Shown piece after piece: positions 10,295-21,099 of a DNA stretch of 27,595 nucleotides. Below the pieces are notes generated by a model, which saw nothing but the letters and a program-made list of their open reading frames with translations, was not told where the DNA came from and made no database searches. The stretch is from Echinostoma caproni (lineage: Eukaryota > Platyhelminthes > Trematoda > Plagiorchiida > Echinostomatidae). Position numbers and translations under genes: made by a program. The stretch lies in the NCBI GenBank assembly GCA_900618425.1, contig UZAN01039977.1, positions 11,690 to 39,284 of the forward strand, written 5' to 3'. Position 1 is the first letter of the stretch; every line of letters starts with the position of its first letter.

Positions 10295-12960
10295 GCATTC
10301 AAGTGTTCACTCTATTGCAACTATGGCTGGTATACACCTGGTGACGCCCGTCAGCACGTATTCCGTGGTTCATCGAAGTAACTTTTCTGCTTTCAAACTA
10401 AGTTAACGTCCACACAAGCAATCTACCTTTGTGGAGAGAGCAGTGACAACTGACATGATAGCTGTCAAACAATGATGCATACTTGTGTCTGTTTATGTGG
10501 AGCTCCACGCCACCAGCGCACTAGGAAAACAAACGGCGGATGTGCAAAAAACTACACTGGCCAACAACAAACAGGAAAAGAGCTGTTCCTTTGCGTGGTG
10601 CCAACTAAATACAACGATCACGTGATTTTTCCTGCCATTTATTGGTTTAGATTTTCTATGCTACGTCTTTCTTATATATTCATGACATTTTGAAAATGTC
10701 GCTTGTTTCTTTTTATTGGAAAAACATATATCTACGGCTTCCCACAGGATTATCCTCTAAATGATCCAGAATTTCTGTTTTTACATTATCACGTGGATTA
10801 TGTTCCACATGAGTTTTGAGTAACATGGATTTATTTATCACTAGCTACTCGCATTTTTATCTCTGCCCCAAAGCTAAAAGCCACGTATGGTCACTCGCAT
10901 TCATACATACGACCTCGAAATGTAATTTACCCCCAGACATACACACAATATCCGGAGTAAATAATGCGAAAACATCACTAGCATCACGTGGAAATCAGTT
11001 TACACGCAAAAGTGATGATATAGATTAGGGTTGTTTTGGCAGATGTTTGATAAACATTGATTTTATGTTTGCTTTTGTGAAGTACGAACCCAAGAACGGA
11101 CGCCATCGCGGTTTCTACATAGCATACATTCGACCAGTAGGGCTACGAGATCATACAGGTAGTTGTTCTATATTTACAATTGATCCCCAACCTAACGTGC
11201 ATAGGTATAAGAGCATCGGACTTGGCATGCAAGCTATGCATTGCAACAGATTTGTATCGCCGAAGTTATCTCTAACACTGTGACAGCCCCTGATGAGCAA
11301 CCAAAATAGAGAAATCAATCGTATTCTCATCTTTTTTAAGCTCATCATAGTCCACGCCAACATACATGAAAAGTCGATCTATGTTGATTTTGTAGAGGTT
11401 AAATGGTATCTGACTCGTACAATTACTAAGGGTTGCAACCATGTATTTGCAGAGGTTGTTCTAAAAGCTCATTCTCACACATGGAAATGAGATTGTTGTG
11501 GCAGAGTGAAAACACTTGCAGGTGGTATCGCTTGCTTATTGGTTCAATCAAGTTGATATCAGTTATGAAATGTTTACAAATGAATAAAAGGGTTTTCACA
11601 TGTGTACATCAGTGGACCAGTATCCAATATTGGTTCGCGAATGCATGCTCTCACCACCGGGTCCTGTAAGTTTGCCATACATAGCCTGATTCCCGATAAC
11701 TTGATGTCCGACTTCGATTTTCATTCGCCGAAATAGGACCAAGTGCATGGATGGCCTCTCACATCCTGTCGGATAATCGTTGGTTCTACTCGAAATAGCT
11801 TATGCTGATTGTCCCACATGTCCTCGGAACTTTGATTTGCCAAAAGGAAGTATGAGGTCATTATGAGAACCGGGCCTGCATGTACATGACGTTATGTTCA
11901 TTTGCATCTTGGTGTGCTTGTGTGCCTTGATGGGCTAAAGAGATACATTGCGTTGTAAGATAACCGAATTTCCGCCATCATTCTGGTGTGTACCACAAGT
12001 TGGACAATCACTGGAAAAACATTTGGTCATTCGTTACGAGACCGCCAGACGGTTGGTGAACGGACTGTGATCAGGTTGAATCACACACAAACACACACAT
12101 ACACTAGAAGATCAGATTAGAACAGGGGCAAGGAGATTTATATGAGTGCGTATGAACTTCCCACTCGTGTTATCAGCTGATAGAATTGGGAAACAAATGT
12201 AAGTAAACAAATTGTAATCTTCACTGGTAAAACTTATGATAACTTGGAGGGCACAGGTTTGAAATAGCCTGTCAGTTTCACAATTTTAATTTAATATAAG
12301 TTACTCCGTATTCGAACTGAAAAAAAGGAATTGCAGTCAATCAAGCAGCTGGTAACCCTGCTCATTCTGTGTTTAACTAGTGATATAAATGGCCAATAAG
12401 TTTGATCCAAGCGATAAACACAGCGGTTAGGACAAAATGTCCAACATGACCCTCGTATCTAAAATGGCGATATCGTTCCGGTTATTGGGGTTCGTTAGCT
12501 AATTTCCAAGATTTAACGCATTCGCAAACAATCATCATTCGTAATATGCATTGCTGGTTTTGTCATTTGTATCGTGCATATTGTAGCCCAGAATGGACAA
12601 TTGTGAAATGCATACGGGGGACGGTAATGGACGTAACAGATCCGTTGGTGATGAGCTGCTTCCCGTTTCTTAGTTCAGCACTACTTTGCGCGACGAACTG
12701 TGTTTAGAAAAAGGAAATGGCAGCATCCATTAGGTTATATTAATTATGTTCAACTATTATGAATTATGAATATTGCCTTATATTTTTAAGGTATGAGTTT
12801 ACTTCATCTGAAAATGAAAATACTCTAAGTACTGATTCGCTGCTTTCCACTCCAAGTTCCTTCTTTACTTTGCATTATACTTCGTTTTTATTAAATATAC
12901 AAAGATACAATTTTCAGGAAGGGAGAAGCGGTCAATCAAAGGGCTGCCATTCAACACACA
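10295..12960. other. Non-coding stretch, no gene recognised
   Basis: Only short frames without recognisable content. A loose ca-rich patch lies at about 12083-12106. Nothing here gives a supported exon of the stomatin-type gene that resumes at 13980. Confidence 0.45.
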
Positions 12961-12969
12961 ATGGAGAAA

Positions 12970-13050
12970 ATCAGGCGGTGGTGGTGGGATTCGAACACAT
13001 CCCTAGGGTGATAATTTAGTGAAGTTACCACCAGACCAACATCGCCCGGC
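12970..13050 (-). repeat. tRNA-like unit with A and B boxes (SINE head or tRNA pseudogene)
   Basis: Read on the minus strand, the A-box-like tggtctggtgg (complement of 13028-13038) is followed about 30 bases later by gtgttcgaatcc (complement of 12987-12998), a near-perfect B box, then a ccaccacc stretch. The D-arm portion resembles the tggtctagtggt type found in several eukaryotic tRNAs. The acceptor arms do not pair well, so a working tRNA is unlikely. Seen: box sequences, order and spacing. Inferred: descent from a tRNA and membership of a repeat family. Only one clear copy of this version is in the window. Confidence 0.5.
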
Positions 13051-13063
13051 GAATCGAGCCCCG

Positions 13064-13979
13064 ACAGGGCACATACACAGTTTGTGCGGTTGATGAGTTC
13101 CAACTAGGATGAAATACCTATCGGTAGTGCTATTTTATCATCCAGACGGAACATTCCATCTCCGTTCAACTTGAATTGATCAGTGCGCGCTTGCGTGGTC
13201 AACGAGCTCCCAAGATATAAGGCGTGCGCACACACACCACAAAGAACCTGTGAATTAGGATGGGAGAAACAAAGTGTTCAACTAACCACCGATTCGCAGT
13301 TCCACGTGTGCCCTTCACGATTCATGGCAGAGTCGACTCAGTACAACATACAGTCACTCGATTCTTTTGTATGGGTTGGAAGCTCGGGTGAATCATTACT
13401 CAAATGCTCCGGTTCATAGCAAAGCTGAGCGTCAAGCAAGATGAGGTCGATTTGGTTTTTGTTCAGCAGATCAAAATGGTCGCATGTTCAGCGGCACGTT
13501 TCGGTTCATAAATAAAAACAGCGTGGGCTGCGAATCATTTGTCAACCATAACAATTGTGCAATAACCATGAATCTATTTGTTGTTACTCAAATATGTTAA
13601 CCCAACGAACAGTGCACAGGGTAAATGTATTCCTTTTCAATGCATTTTGAGAGACAAATTACTTCAGTAACAACCACCGTGATTTCACACAGATTTTCTC
13701 ACATAATCCAGAATGTTGAGCCTGCTTTTCAATATATGAGAAATATATGAGAATATATAAGAGAAACACACAAAACGAAATTTTAACTGGATCGAGTGTG
13801 ATATGAAATTTTCATAGTATTAACTGTTATATCAGTATTTTTCTATGCAATTAAAAGTTCTCTGTCGGGTTCTGGAATGCATTAAAACTGTGATCCTTCT
13901 ATTTGTCAATTCTAATATCTATTTTTCGTTCAAGTTCATTCTTCCACTTTGGATTTTCCCCGATTTCTCCCTTCGACAG
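13064..13979. other. Non-coding stretch upstream of stomatin exon, ending in an acceptor
   Basis: Positions 13731-13752 hold two tandem copies of an 11-base unit (aatatatgaga). From about 13950 the sequence becomes pyrimidine-rich (tttccccgatttctcccttcgacag) and ends in the AG at 13978-13979 used by the stomatin exon. The stretch is therefore taken as the 3' part of an upstream intron, or 5' flank if an unseen non-coding exon intervenes. Confidence 0.5.
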
Positions 13980-14089
13980 ATTCCACAAAACAATCCCAGG
14001 AGTTTGGAGTGTGCAGTGCGTTGCTCATCATGTTCTCCTATCTGGTTATCATACTCACATTTCCATTTTCGCTATTCGTGTGCATCAAG
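13980..14089 (+). CDS. Stomatin/MEC-2-type protein, exon encoding the membrane hairpin
   Basis: Stomatin-family proteins are SPFH/band 7 scaffolds. They insert a hydrophobic hairpin into the inner leaflet, oligomerise in cholesterol-rich patches and regulate ion channels. This 110-base exon has two bases of a split codon (at) and then 36 codons. The product starts STKQSQEFGVC, followed by the hydrophobic run LLIMFSYLVIILTFPFSLF and a final CIK. Residues Cys11, Pro28 and Cys34 have the spacing of human stomatin Cys30 (palmitoylated), Pro47 (hairpin kink) and Cys53. The acceptor follows a strong pyrimidine tract (AG 13978-13979), and the donor is GTGAGC at 14090. A second AG at 13998-13999 would give an in-phase exon six codons shorter. 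The exon ends in phase 0, matching the next exon at 23634. The upstream coding exon was not identified. Assignment to stomatin, STOML or a MEC-2/UNC-1 orthologue cannot be decided. Confidence 0.88.
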
Positions 14090-14113
14090 GTGAGCTTTTG
14101 TTCATGATCACCA

Positions 14114-14885
14114 NNNNNNNNNNNNNNNNNNNNNNNNNNNNNNNNNNNNNNNNNNNNNNNNNNNNNNNNNNNNNNNNNNNNNNNNNNNNNNNNNNNNNNN
14201 NNNNNNNNNNNNNNNNNNNNNNNNNNNNNNNNNNNNNNNNNNNNNNNNNNNNNNNNNNNNNNNNNNNNNNNNNNNNNNNNNNNNNNNNNNNNNNNNNNNN
14301 NNNNNNNNNNNNNNNNNNNNNNNNNNNNNNNNNNNNNNNNNNNNNNNNNNNNNNNNNNNNNNNNNNNNNNNNNNNNNNNNNNNNNNNNNNNNNNNNNNNN
14401 NNNNNNNNNNNNNNNNNNNNNNNNNNNNNNNNNNNNNNNNNNNNNNNNNNNNNNNNNNNNNNNNNNNNNNNNNNNNNNNNNNNNNNNNNNNNNNNNNNNN
14501 NNNNNNNNNNNNNNNNNNNNNNNNNNNNNNNNNNNNNNNNNNNNNNNNNNNNNNNNNNNNNNNNNNNNNNNNNNNNNNNNNNNNNNNNNNNNNNNNNNNN
14601 NNNNNNNNNNNNNNNNNNNNNNNNNNNNNNNNNNNNNNNNNNNNNNNNNNNNNNNNNNNNNNNNNNNNNNNNNNNNNNNNNNNNNNNNNNNNNNNNNNNN
14701 NNNNNNNNNNNNNNNNNNNNNNNNNNNNNNNNNNNNNNNNNNNNNNNNNNNNNNNNNNNNNNNNNNNNNNNNNNNNNNNNNNNNNNNNNNNNNNNNNNNN
14801 NNNNNNNNNNNNNNNNNNNNNNNNNNNNNNNNNNNNNNNNNNNNNNNNNNNNNNNNNNNNNNNNNNNNNNNNNNNNNNNNNNNNN
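14114..14885. other. Assembly gap (772 undetermined bases)
   Basis: A run of N begins 24 bases after the stomatin exon donor. Open frames drawn across it are meaningless. The true length of missing DNA is unknown. Confidence 0.99.
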
Positions 14886-16364
14886 CCAATGTTTCCAAGC
14901 GGACTCAGTCCACTGGGGCATTGAACGACTTCCGGTCATTAAATTCTATTCCTGACTGACCTTGAAGATGACTCAACTTATGGGCGATTAGGTTCACCTG
15001 TAGAGGGATACAAAACTGAGGTCGGCCAGGCAGGAGAGGAATGTAACGCAGATCTTTTCGGGACAGCCCTTGGTCAGGATGACTGGTCTCTTAATTGACC
15101 GGAAACGACAGCCGACGGATAATGGATGGATTATTGAGTTCCCCAAAGCTACCCCCGGTTAACAGTTAATAAAATTATTTCCCTAATTTATCCGCTCCCG
15201 CTCTGTGTAATCAGACTGAATTACTTATAAAGTGGCAAAGAACCCCCGGATAGGCTGATATGTCACATGAAGATAAGCATGTATTACTAGGTCCAGTTTT
15301 TTATTTACTTGCGGTGAAGATATTTATTAAGACCGACAAATAACACTGGATAGCTGAACAATCGAGTGGGGTTGTCTAAACATGAAACTCTAAAGTGTTT
15401 CAGTTTGAATATCAGTTGTTACAGCCATTAACTATGCCGAGTCACGTGCGGTCGTTTGATTTGCTTGCTTTCGCTTGCCCATTTGAAGCAGAGAGTATGG
15501 GGATGATTGGTATGCTCGGAGCAGTGTTAAGTTGAAAACAGAATTCTGGTGGATGCGCTAAACTGTGTAAAAGGGTTGGGCAAACAATGTGAAATATTTC
15601 AATTCGAGCAATAGTCAAATAAAAGCTTTCTCGTCCAAGGACCGTGATCGGGCTCGGTAATTTCTTTTAAGTACCGCTAGAACCACTTCTGTAGTTAGAG
15701 TACATTATTCATGAAATGTATGATAAATTTCCGTTTATCTTGTTACGCTGTCTTTTTCATGGAAGAGCGTTTTGAAAAATAATTGAGTTGTCTACAAAGA
15801 AGGTTGACTTTAGCTGACCATCCATTGGACTTCATTTTTAAACAACAATCATTCGTTTATTGGAAAGAATATTTCGTCTCAGCTTATTGATGTCGGGTTT
15901 GAAAGTGAATGGTTATCCGCGGAGATAGCAACTAAATATCAATTGGCAGTTAGGGAACTCTGATGTTGGTCTATTGGTAACACATAGGATTACCAAGTTA
16001 TATATTTGGAGTTGAAAGTATATGTATACCGTATACATATAAGTAGTGTATTGCCTAGTTAAATACAACGAGCAATACTCTTATTTATCATGGAGCAACA
16101 TCAGCGGATAGCATACTTGAGTATCAATCCGTTAACCGGTCATATCGTATCGTTCATAGACCTTACGAGTTTATTAGTTGAATACTTCATCATCATTTAA
16201 GTAGAGACAAACAAACACTCTCCTGGAAAATCGAATCCCATGTTGTTTTCTAGACGAGACGAGAAATTGTGTTCCGATATCAAGTTCATGATTACTTTTG
16301 TTCTTCCAACTTTGTTACAAACCAAAATGTTTCATTTTCCAACTTCTTTAGATTCATATGGTGG
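14886..16364. other. Intronic non-coding stretch with a short palindrome
   Basis: No coding content is recognised. A near-perfect palindrome lies at 16019-16041: two 11-base arms, tatatgtatac and gtatacatata, around a single C. The segment just after the gap (14886-15160) looks compositionally different from its surroundings and could be repeat debris, but I could not assign it. Confidence 0.45.
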
Positions 16365-16439
16365 GTGCAGATAGTCAGGTGGTTTCAGTCAACAGCGTCT
16401 CGCCCTGAAAGTCTTGTGTCTGAAATCCACCAACAGCAC
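16365..16439 (+). repeat. Possible degenerate tRNA-like unit (SINE head or pseudogene)
   Basis: This 75-base stretch can be set out as a tRNA. The outer arms gtgcaga and acagcac pair at five of seven positions, and an A-box-like tagtcaggtgg lies at 16372-16382. The sequence gtgtctgaaatccacc occupies the B-box position and agrees at 12 of 16 bases with the minus-strand unit at 12970-13050. The B box is too degraded to be a good pol III promoter. The short overlapping frames are not considered coding. Confidence 0.35.
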
Positions 16440-18329
16440 AAATAGTGGCGCCTTAATTTCCCATTGGTTTCTACCATGTGGCGTGAGTCTGAACACGGGA
16501 TTTTTCTTTTATAGAATAAATCCCTCTACAAAAGTAGTCCAATGAATAGATAACGGAGATTTCAGCGAGCTTTGTTTGCCTGACATCATTGCGAACGAGA
16601 ACAAGCGGATAACAAACACAAAACAAATGAGATCTGCCAAGAGCTTGCACCAGTTTCGGTAGGAATTCGCTTTAGCTTTGAGTCTGGCTTCAATTTCTGT
16701 TGAGACCAAAGACTATCCATCACCCAAAATTTATCAGGTACTTATTCACTCCACCGAGAAGTCCGAACAGGTATGCACAAATACCAATATTCCGATGAAT
16801 GTTCTCGCTGTTCGCAAGAAAACCATAACCACCGCGGACTCCAGGACACCGGTTTCAGATGGTTCACTTGAGGGCATCCGGCTTCTCGGATAATCTTAGA
16901 TTTGTGACCATCATGGTAAACAGAAGAATACACACTATACAAACAACCAAGCAAACAAAAGCTATTATTTATACATTTCGCAAATAGGAGATGCACAAAT
17001 AACTGTATTATATTTCTGGCTATTAACGTCCTGGAATGGTGAAATTTATTTCACGGTTACAATGACGCAGTGAGTCGAAGACGGATTGTAGTGACCTTTA
17101 TCTCCTTGTATCAGTAACCAGTAAAATAGTTTATCCTTTTATTTGGTGAATCCTTTTAATAAAATTTCAAAAAGAATGAATTGACAATAGCGAAGGTCAA
17201 AATAAATAATTGCGTAGCTCTTTTATTCCGTTGGAAAATTTTGTTGTGACTGTAGATGTCTATAATTTGTGCGCTTGAAGGAATCCGTGCAGAAAAGTAT
17301 CAAGTGTCAATGTCAATGAAAACCTAAATCCTCTCGGGAATACGGATGCATTGATAAAAACAGTCTTCCTGATAAAGCGTATGCCAATCATATAAACATT
17401 GAGCCTTATAAATGTTTTTCTGTATGCACTCCTGAGTACTCCAGAGAAAAATAGCTTTGGAGTCCAAACAATGGACAGGAGAGGCAGTAATGGTACCAAT
17501 ATGAGAGAGAATCCATCGTTGTGGATACCTCCGAAGCTAACTTCATTTGATGTGACAGCTTCATCAAGCAACCAAGTTCTTGTTGTCTAAAGAAACAAGT
17601 AACTGAATCATTTATTTCACCGCTAAAGTTGAATCGAGAAATAAAACAATCCACCAATCTATCGACGAAATTTCCTGCTCGATTTTTGTTCGATTATTGT
17701 AGACAAATAGGCTGTCTATTAGCCCTTTCATTCTTTTCCCTCAGTTGACAATTTTTTCTCTCAGGGTCTGATCACAGATGATCCACTGATATGATTTTAA
17801 GCAGTTCATCATAACAGCTCCAAATATCAGTCTAACCGTTAGGAACTGACGTTTTGTTTCATACACCGGAGGTTGAAATCAATATTCCGACCGAACTTCA
17901 CTACTCTCGAGTTCTATCCGGCACAGTGGTGCTGCATAGTGTTTACTAGCAGTGTAATTGCAAGAAGAACTCCTAGAGGCGAAAACAATGAAGTGTCTTT
18001 TGCATGGCTCTTTCATCACATTTGTTTCTTACATCATCTTTCGTTGAAGTGTACCCAGGCTTTGGTTTTGTTTACCGACCGTTATAAAGGAGAACAACAA
18101 TCGCGTGGAGAATAAGCTCATTTTCAGTTATCCATAATCACGCCATTGCATAACGTTATATATCTCTATAAACAAGAACAAAAGGGGATGAGAAATTGCA
18201 GTTCTGTTAGTTCACAACGTGTGTGCGTGTGTTCATGTGAACTTAATCACACTGTAAAGTTTTCAAGTGGTTGTACACGTGTTGGGGGTGGTGGAAGTGG
18301 GTCGGTTGGGGGTGGAGGGGTTAAGTGCT
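16440..18329. other. Intronic stretch, no gene recognised, G-rich at right end
   Basis: A 103-codon frame on the minus strand (17260-17571) has hydrophobic patches but no recognised family, and overlapping frames on both strands are equally open, so it is not called. The right end (18284-18320) has G runs of 5, 3, 5 and 4 on the + strand, a loose quadruplex motif with one loop of 10 bases. Confidence 0.4.
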
Positions 18330-18510
18330 AGCACGAATTTCTTCTGGGCTCACAAGGGGAGAATGTGAATCCGAATGATTACGGCTTCGGTCGTGGCTAG
18401 GATTGTTCACATTGAAACTTGTAGATAGGTCGAAAAGGACCGGCACTTCCACTGAGTGATTTGATTGGATGAGGTACGAACACACCACGCTCGTTATTGT
18501 TCTAATATGC

Positions 18511-18972
18511 TCATCCAAGCCGGGTAGGGTTCAAGAACGTGATCAGATAAGTGCCTGATTTTGTGAAAAATGTCCACAATATCAAACAAACAAGTGACTG
18601 AACATAGGGAGAACGAGGACGCAGGATAAGGCAACGTCCTTCAGTCGGAACCGCAATCGACTTGGGTATGAATACAGCTTTTACGGTTCCAGTGTGGAAT
18701 GTTCTGCTTACTGTATCTGAGAGCTTTCTTTGAATAGTTTTCATCCTTGAACGGTAGATACACATATGTAGACTCCTCACCTGCTCCTCTTTCTCCCAGT
18801 CTTTCTTTGTGTTATTATGAGTATATCGTTCTAGGTAGCCATTTTGGGCAAAAACCCTACTTCGGAACTGGAGTTCACTATCAATGGTGTCCGTCAGGCC
18901 TATTTTCTTGGCTCTTTTTACTAAGCCGTGAATTGAAGTTTTTCTTCGTTTTACTGAGATAAAACTGATCAT
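18511..18972 (-). pseudogene. Penelope-like linker fragment between RT and endonuclease
   Basis: An open stretch of 153 codons on the minus strand. ISVKRRKTSIHGLVKRAKKI near its start fits the family pattern of a basic segment, then RARKI. About 20 residues later, FAQNGYLER fits the LxxNGYPxxFI segment. Further along, ILRPRSPYVQSLVC fits the position just before the GIY-YIG domain, where a CxxC-like region is expected but not intact. It is in a different frame from the RT block. A following minus-strand piece near 18440-18518 (DEHIRTI... then SNHSVE) may be the end of the endonuclease, with low certainty. Confidence 0.65.
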
Positions 18973-19016
18973 TCCATGTTGCTTTCCTATGCACCGATAG
19001 CTTTGCCTAGCTATCG

Positions 19017-19280
19017 CTACAGTGTCTCATGAATACGTCTAGAAACGCTAGACTGTTGTCCTTTTCTTTTTCTGATGTAAAAATTACGTTCTGATGGAGT
19101 ATTGAACTGTTCGAGTAGCCTATTAGTGTCCACATTTGCAAATGTTGTACATGAATAATCGTTGACGTAAGTGTTTTCAAGTTTGGTCATAAATGTATCA
19201 GCCAATAATGGTTTCAAAGATGATCCTATTGCAACCTCATCCCTCTGGCGATATAATTGACCGCTGAACTGAAACTGGAC
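19017..19280 (-). pseudogene. Penelope-like RT palm fragment with altered catalytic site
   Basis: This is the best-preserved coding block of the relic. On the minus strand it stays open through the DEVAIGSS and LLADTFMTKLE motifs into YVND and then LLEQFNTPSERNFY. In PLEs the RT catalytic aspartates lie in YVDD. Here that site reads YVND, and the segment normally lying before it is missing. The open frame has no ATG at a natural start and is an internal fragment. It is not part of the host gene, which is on the other strand. Confidence 0.75.
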
Positions 19281-19640
19281 GTTTTATATGCATACGGAAA
19301 ACACGGAAAACAATTGTTTCAACTTATCTAATAGAATTCTCAGATTCACTTTTATCCCTCAAATAGATGCGCATATATGTTTGATAGCTCCACTAATTGG
19401 CACGTTTGTCAACAAGGGGTTTTCGTCACATGTCAACATCTGTTCGCCTTCGAGGTCTAGGTCCTTCAAAATTTCTACAAAATGAAAGATGTCCTGTAGA
19501 CTGTTTGCAGATTGCGAGTCTCTCTTGGTTCCAGTGAGCTTGACCACCCGTTTCTCAACGGCGTTGATTACAAATAACCGAAAACGGGTTTGTTCCGGCA
19601 CACCATTTTTGTTCCTAAGCTAGCAAGTGTTGATGCATAT

Positions 19641-21095
19641 CAGTTCATAGGTTAATTAGTCAAATCATGAATCAAATCATGATATCATGTTATCACTGAG
19701 ATGACTTTAATTCATAATCCATAAATGGTGCACCTTTATAAATGATTTGAAAGAAGGCCGAATTGTCTGCATTTTGTCTGCTTCAAAATATTAAATATTA
19801 GGCTATAATAGATTCAGAAGGAATGATACGGGAGATTGGGTTGACTTATCAAAGCGTAATTCTCCAACCAAGTTAACGCTCCCCTCACTGCTCTACAGCT
19901 ATTCCATTCGTGTTAGGAAACATCGGCAGTGTGTATATTCCCTCACATCACCGAAATTCGAATCGTTGTTGGGAGGGTTTTCCCATCCGACGCACCCGAC
20001 GCACATGGGCTATCCGGACTGGCGTATAGCAACTTGCTACAGGTCATCGCCAAGATGTCATATAGCACTCGTTTTCTACTTCAGCGATATACTGGGTACG
20101 ATGTACTCAAGCGAAGCTGCGGAAGGCCAGCTCAGACAGCGCAAGCTCTCGTTTGGTTACCTGCCTCTCGTTCCAGCGTTCGAAATCCAATGGATTTTTT
20201 CTGGGTGTACAGAGATAGTGAAACAACTTCCAAGGCTTTCCAGTAATGAGTAGCACACATTAAGTCTCGTTGATGAACATATTTCTATCAATAACAAAAC
20301 TGGATGCTACATCAAAAACCTTTTGATTATGTGAAGTTTCACCGGACTGAGTATTCTGATGGCTCTGATTAGAAAACAAACATTTTTTTCCTGTAAAATT
20401 TCTTATCAAATTTATCCTGCAAATGAAATTCGATCCGGTCTCTATTCTATAGTTTATTTTGTCAACTGCTTTAAGTAGAGTGCATTGCGATGAATGACCT
20501 TTACGTCTAACAGAACAGTATCTCCGGAGCAATAATATTCATGTCTCGGGCTGAGTGATCACTTCCGATGAAACCCCCTACACTGTGCTACCTTTTCTAA
20601 GTGAGCCTGAGTTTTAGAGAGGGGGAGGGTGGAATCGAAGGGATAGGAGAGTGTGGACACGGATAGTTAATTCCTTATTCTCACAGTCTTTTTTGCCGAA
20701 GGATCAGGCATGAATAGTTAATGAAATTCCGGATAGTGTGACAGAAGAAGTCGGAAAATCACTGAGGAGTATATCCCGGACAGGAGGTTAGGAGTTTCTC
20801 ATGGGGAATGGACTTTCTTTTCGTTTATATTCTCCTTTTCTCATGTTATTCGAAACTCTCCCATTCTTCAATGGTATATATATCTCACACCGGTTTGAGA
20901 AAAAGTATGATACCAACACAAAAACCAATGATTAAAATGGTAGCAAAGGGTACAGAAAAAAGAAATGAAAATAGGGGAAAAAGAGAACAGAGTGAAAAAA
21001 TGAACGAAACAATAAATATTTTTTTTACAGTTTCATCGTACAAATTTTGAAACTTTTATCTGGTATGTAGAACAGGACTTCGACAAACAAACCAT
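19641..21095. other. Intronic stretch between two retroelement relics
   Basis: No gene recognised. A stretch at about 20117-20190 has ccagctcagacag followed by gcgttcgaaatcc, a weak A/B-box-like pair that could be another decayed tRNA-like unit. Overlapping frames of about 100 codons (19929-20253) in two phases, and a minus-strand frame of 90 codons at 20260-20532, have no family resemblance and are treated as chance or decayed repeat sequence. Confidence 0.35.
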
Positions 21096-21099
21096 ACGT

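Larger units (their letters stand above)
18330..19640 (-). mobile_element. Degenerate Penelope-like retroelement (reverse transcriptase and linker)
   Basis: Penelope-like elements (PLEs) encode a telomerase-related reverse transcriptase (RT) joined to a GIY-YIG endonuclease. Reading the minus strand downward from 19601, the pieces appear in the family's order. First is a region ending CDENPLLTNVPI (19359-19470), matching the FDV..LFTNVP palm motif. Next is FQFSGQLYRQRDEVAIGSS, then LKPLLADTFMTKLE (about 19177-19280), the PLE Y.Q.DGVAMGSPLxPxLADxFM block. YVND and then LLEQFN (19080-19170) follow. Last comes VKRAKKI...ELQFRSRVFAQNGYLER (about 18840-18940), the conserved linker before the endonuclease. 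Stops, a frameshift between 19017 and 18972, and a deletion of roughly 20-25 residues between the LE block and the YVDD site make it non-functional. The first Asp of YVDD is Asn. The endonuclease part (below 18520) is barely recognisable. Ends are approximate. Confidence 0.8.

Noticed and set aside
13903..14955. Apparent 280-350 codon open frames on both strands across 14114-14885
   Set aside because: They consist almost wholly of undetermined bases. Only 13980-14089 is coding, and in a different frame from the long + strand one.
16678..16893. Hydrophilic 71-codon + strand frame with possible donors at about 16736 and 16769, considered as an alternative stomatin first exon
   Set aside because: It starts at TTG rather than ATG, and no homology supports it. 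The phase would fit 23634, but that alone is weak.
17260..17657. Minus-strand frames of 103 and 83 codons with hydrophobic patches
   Set aside because: No recognised family. Overlapping frames on both strands are equally open, and the longest on the + strand lacks an ATG start.
19929..20253. Two overlapping frames of 95 and 105 codons considered as a retroelement ORF
   Set aside because: No RT, nuclease or gag motif visible, and both phases are open over the same bases.
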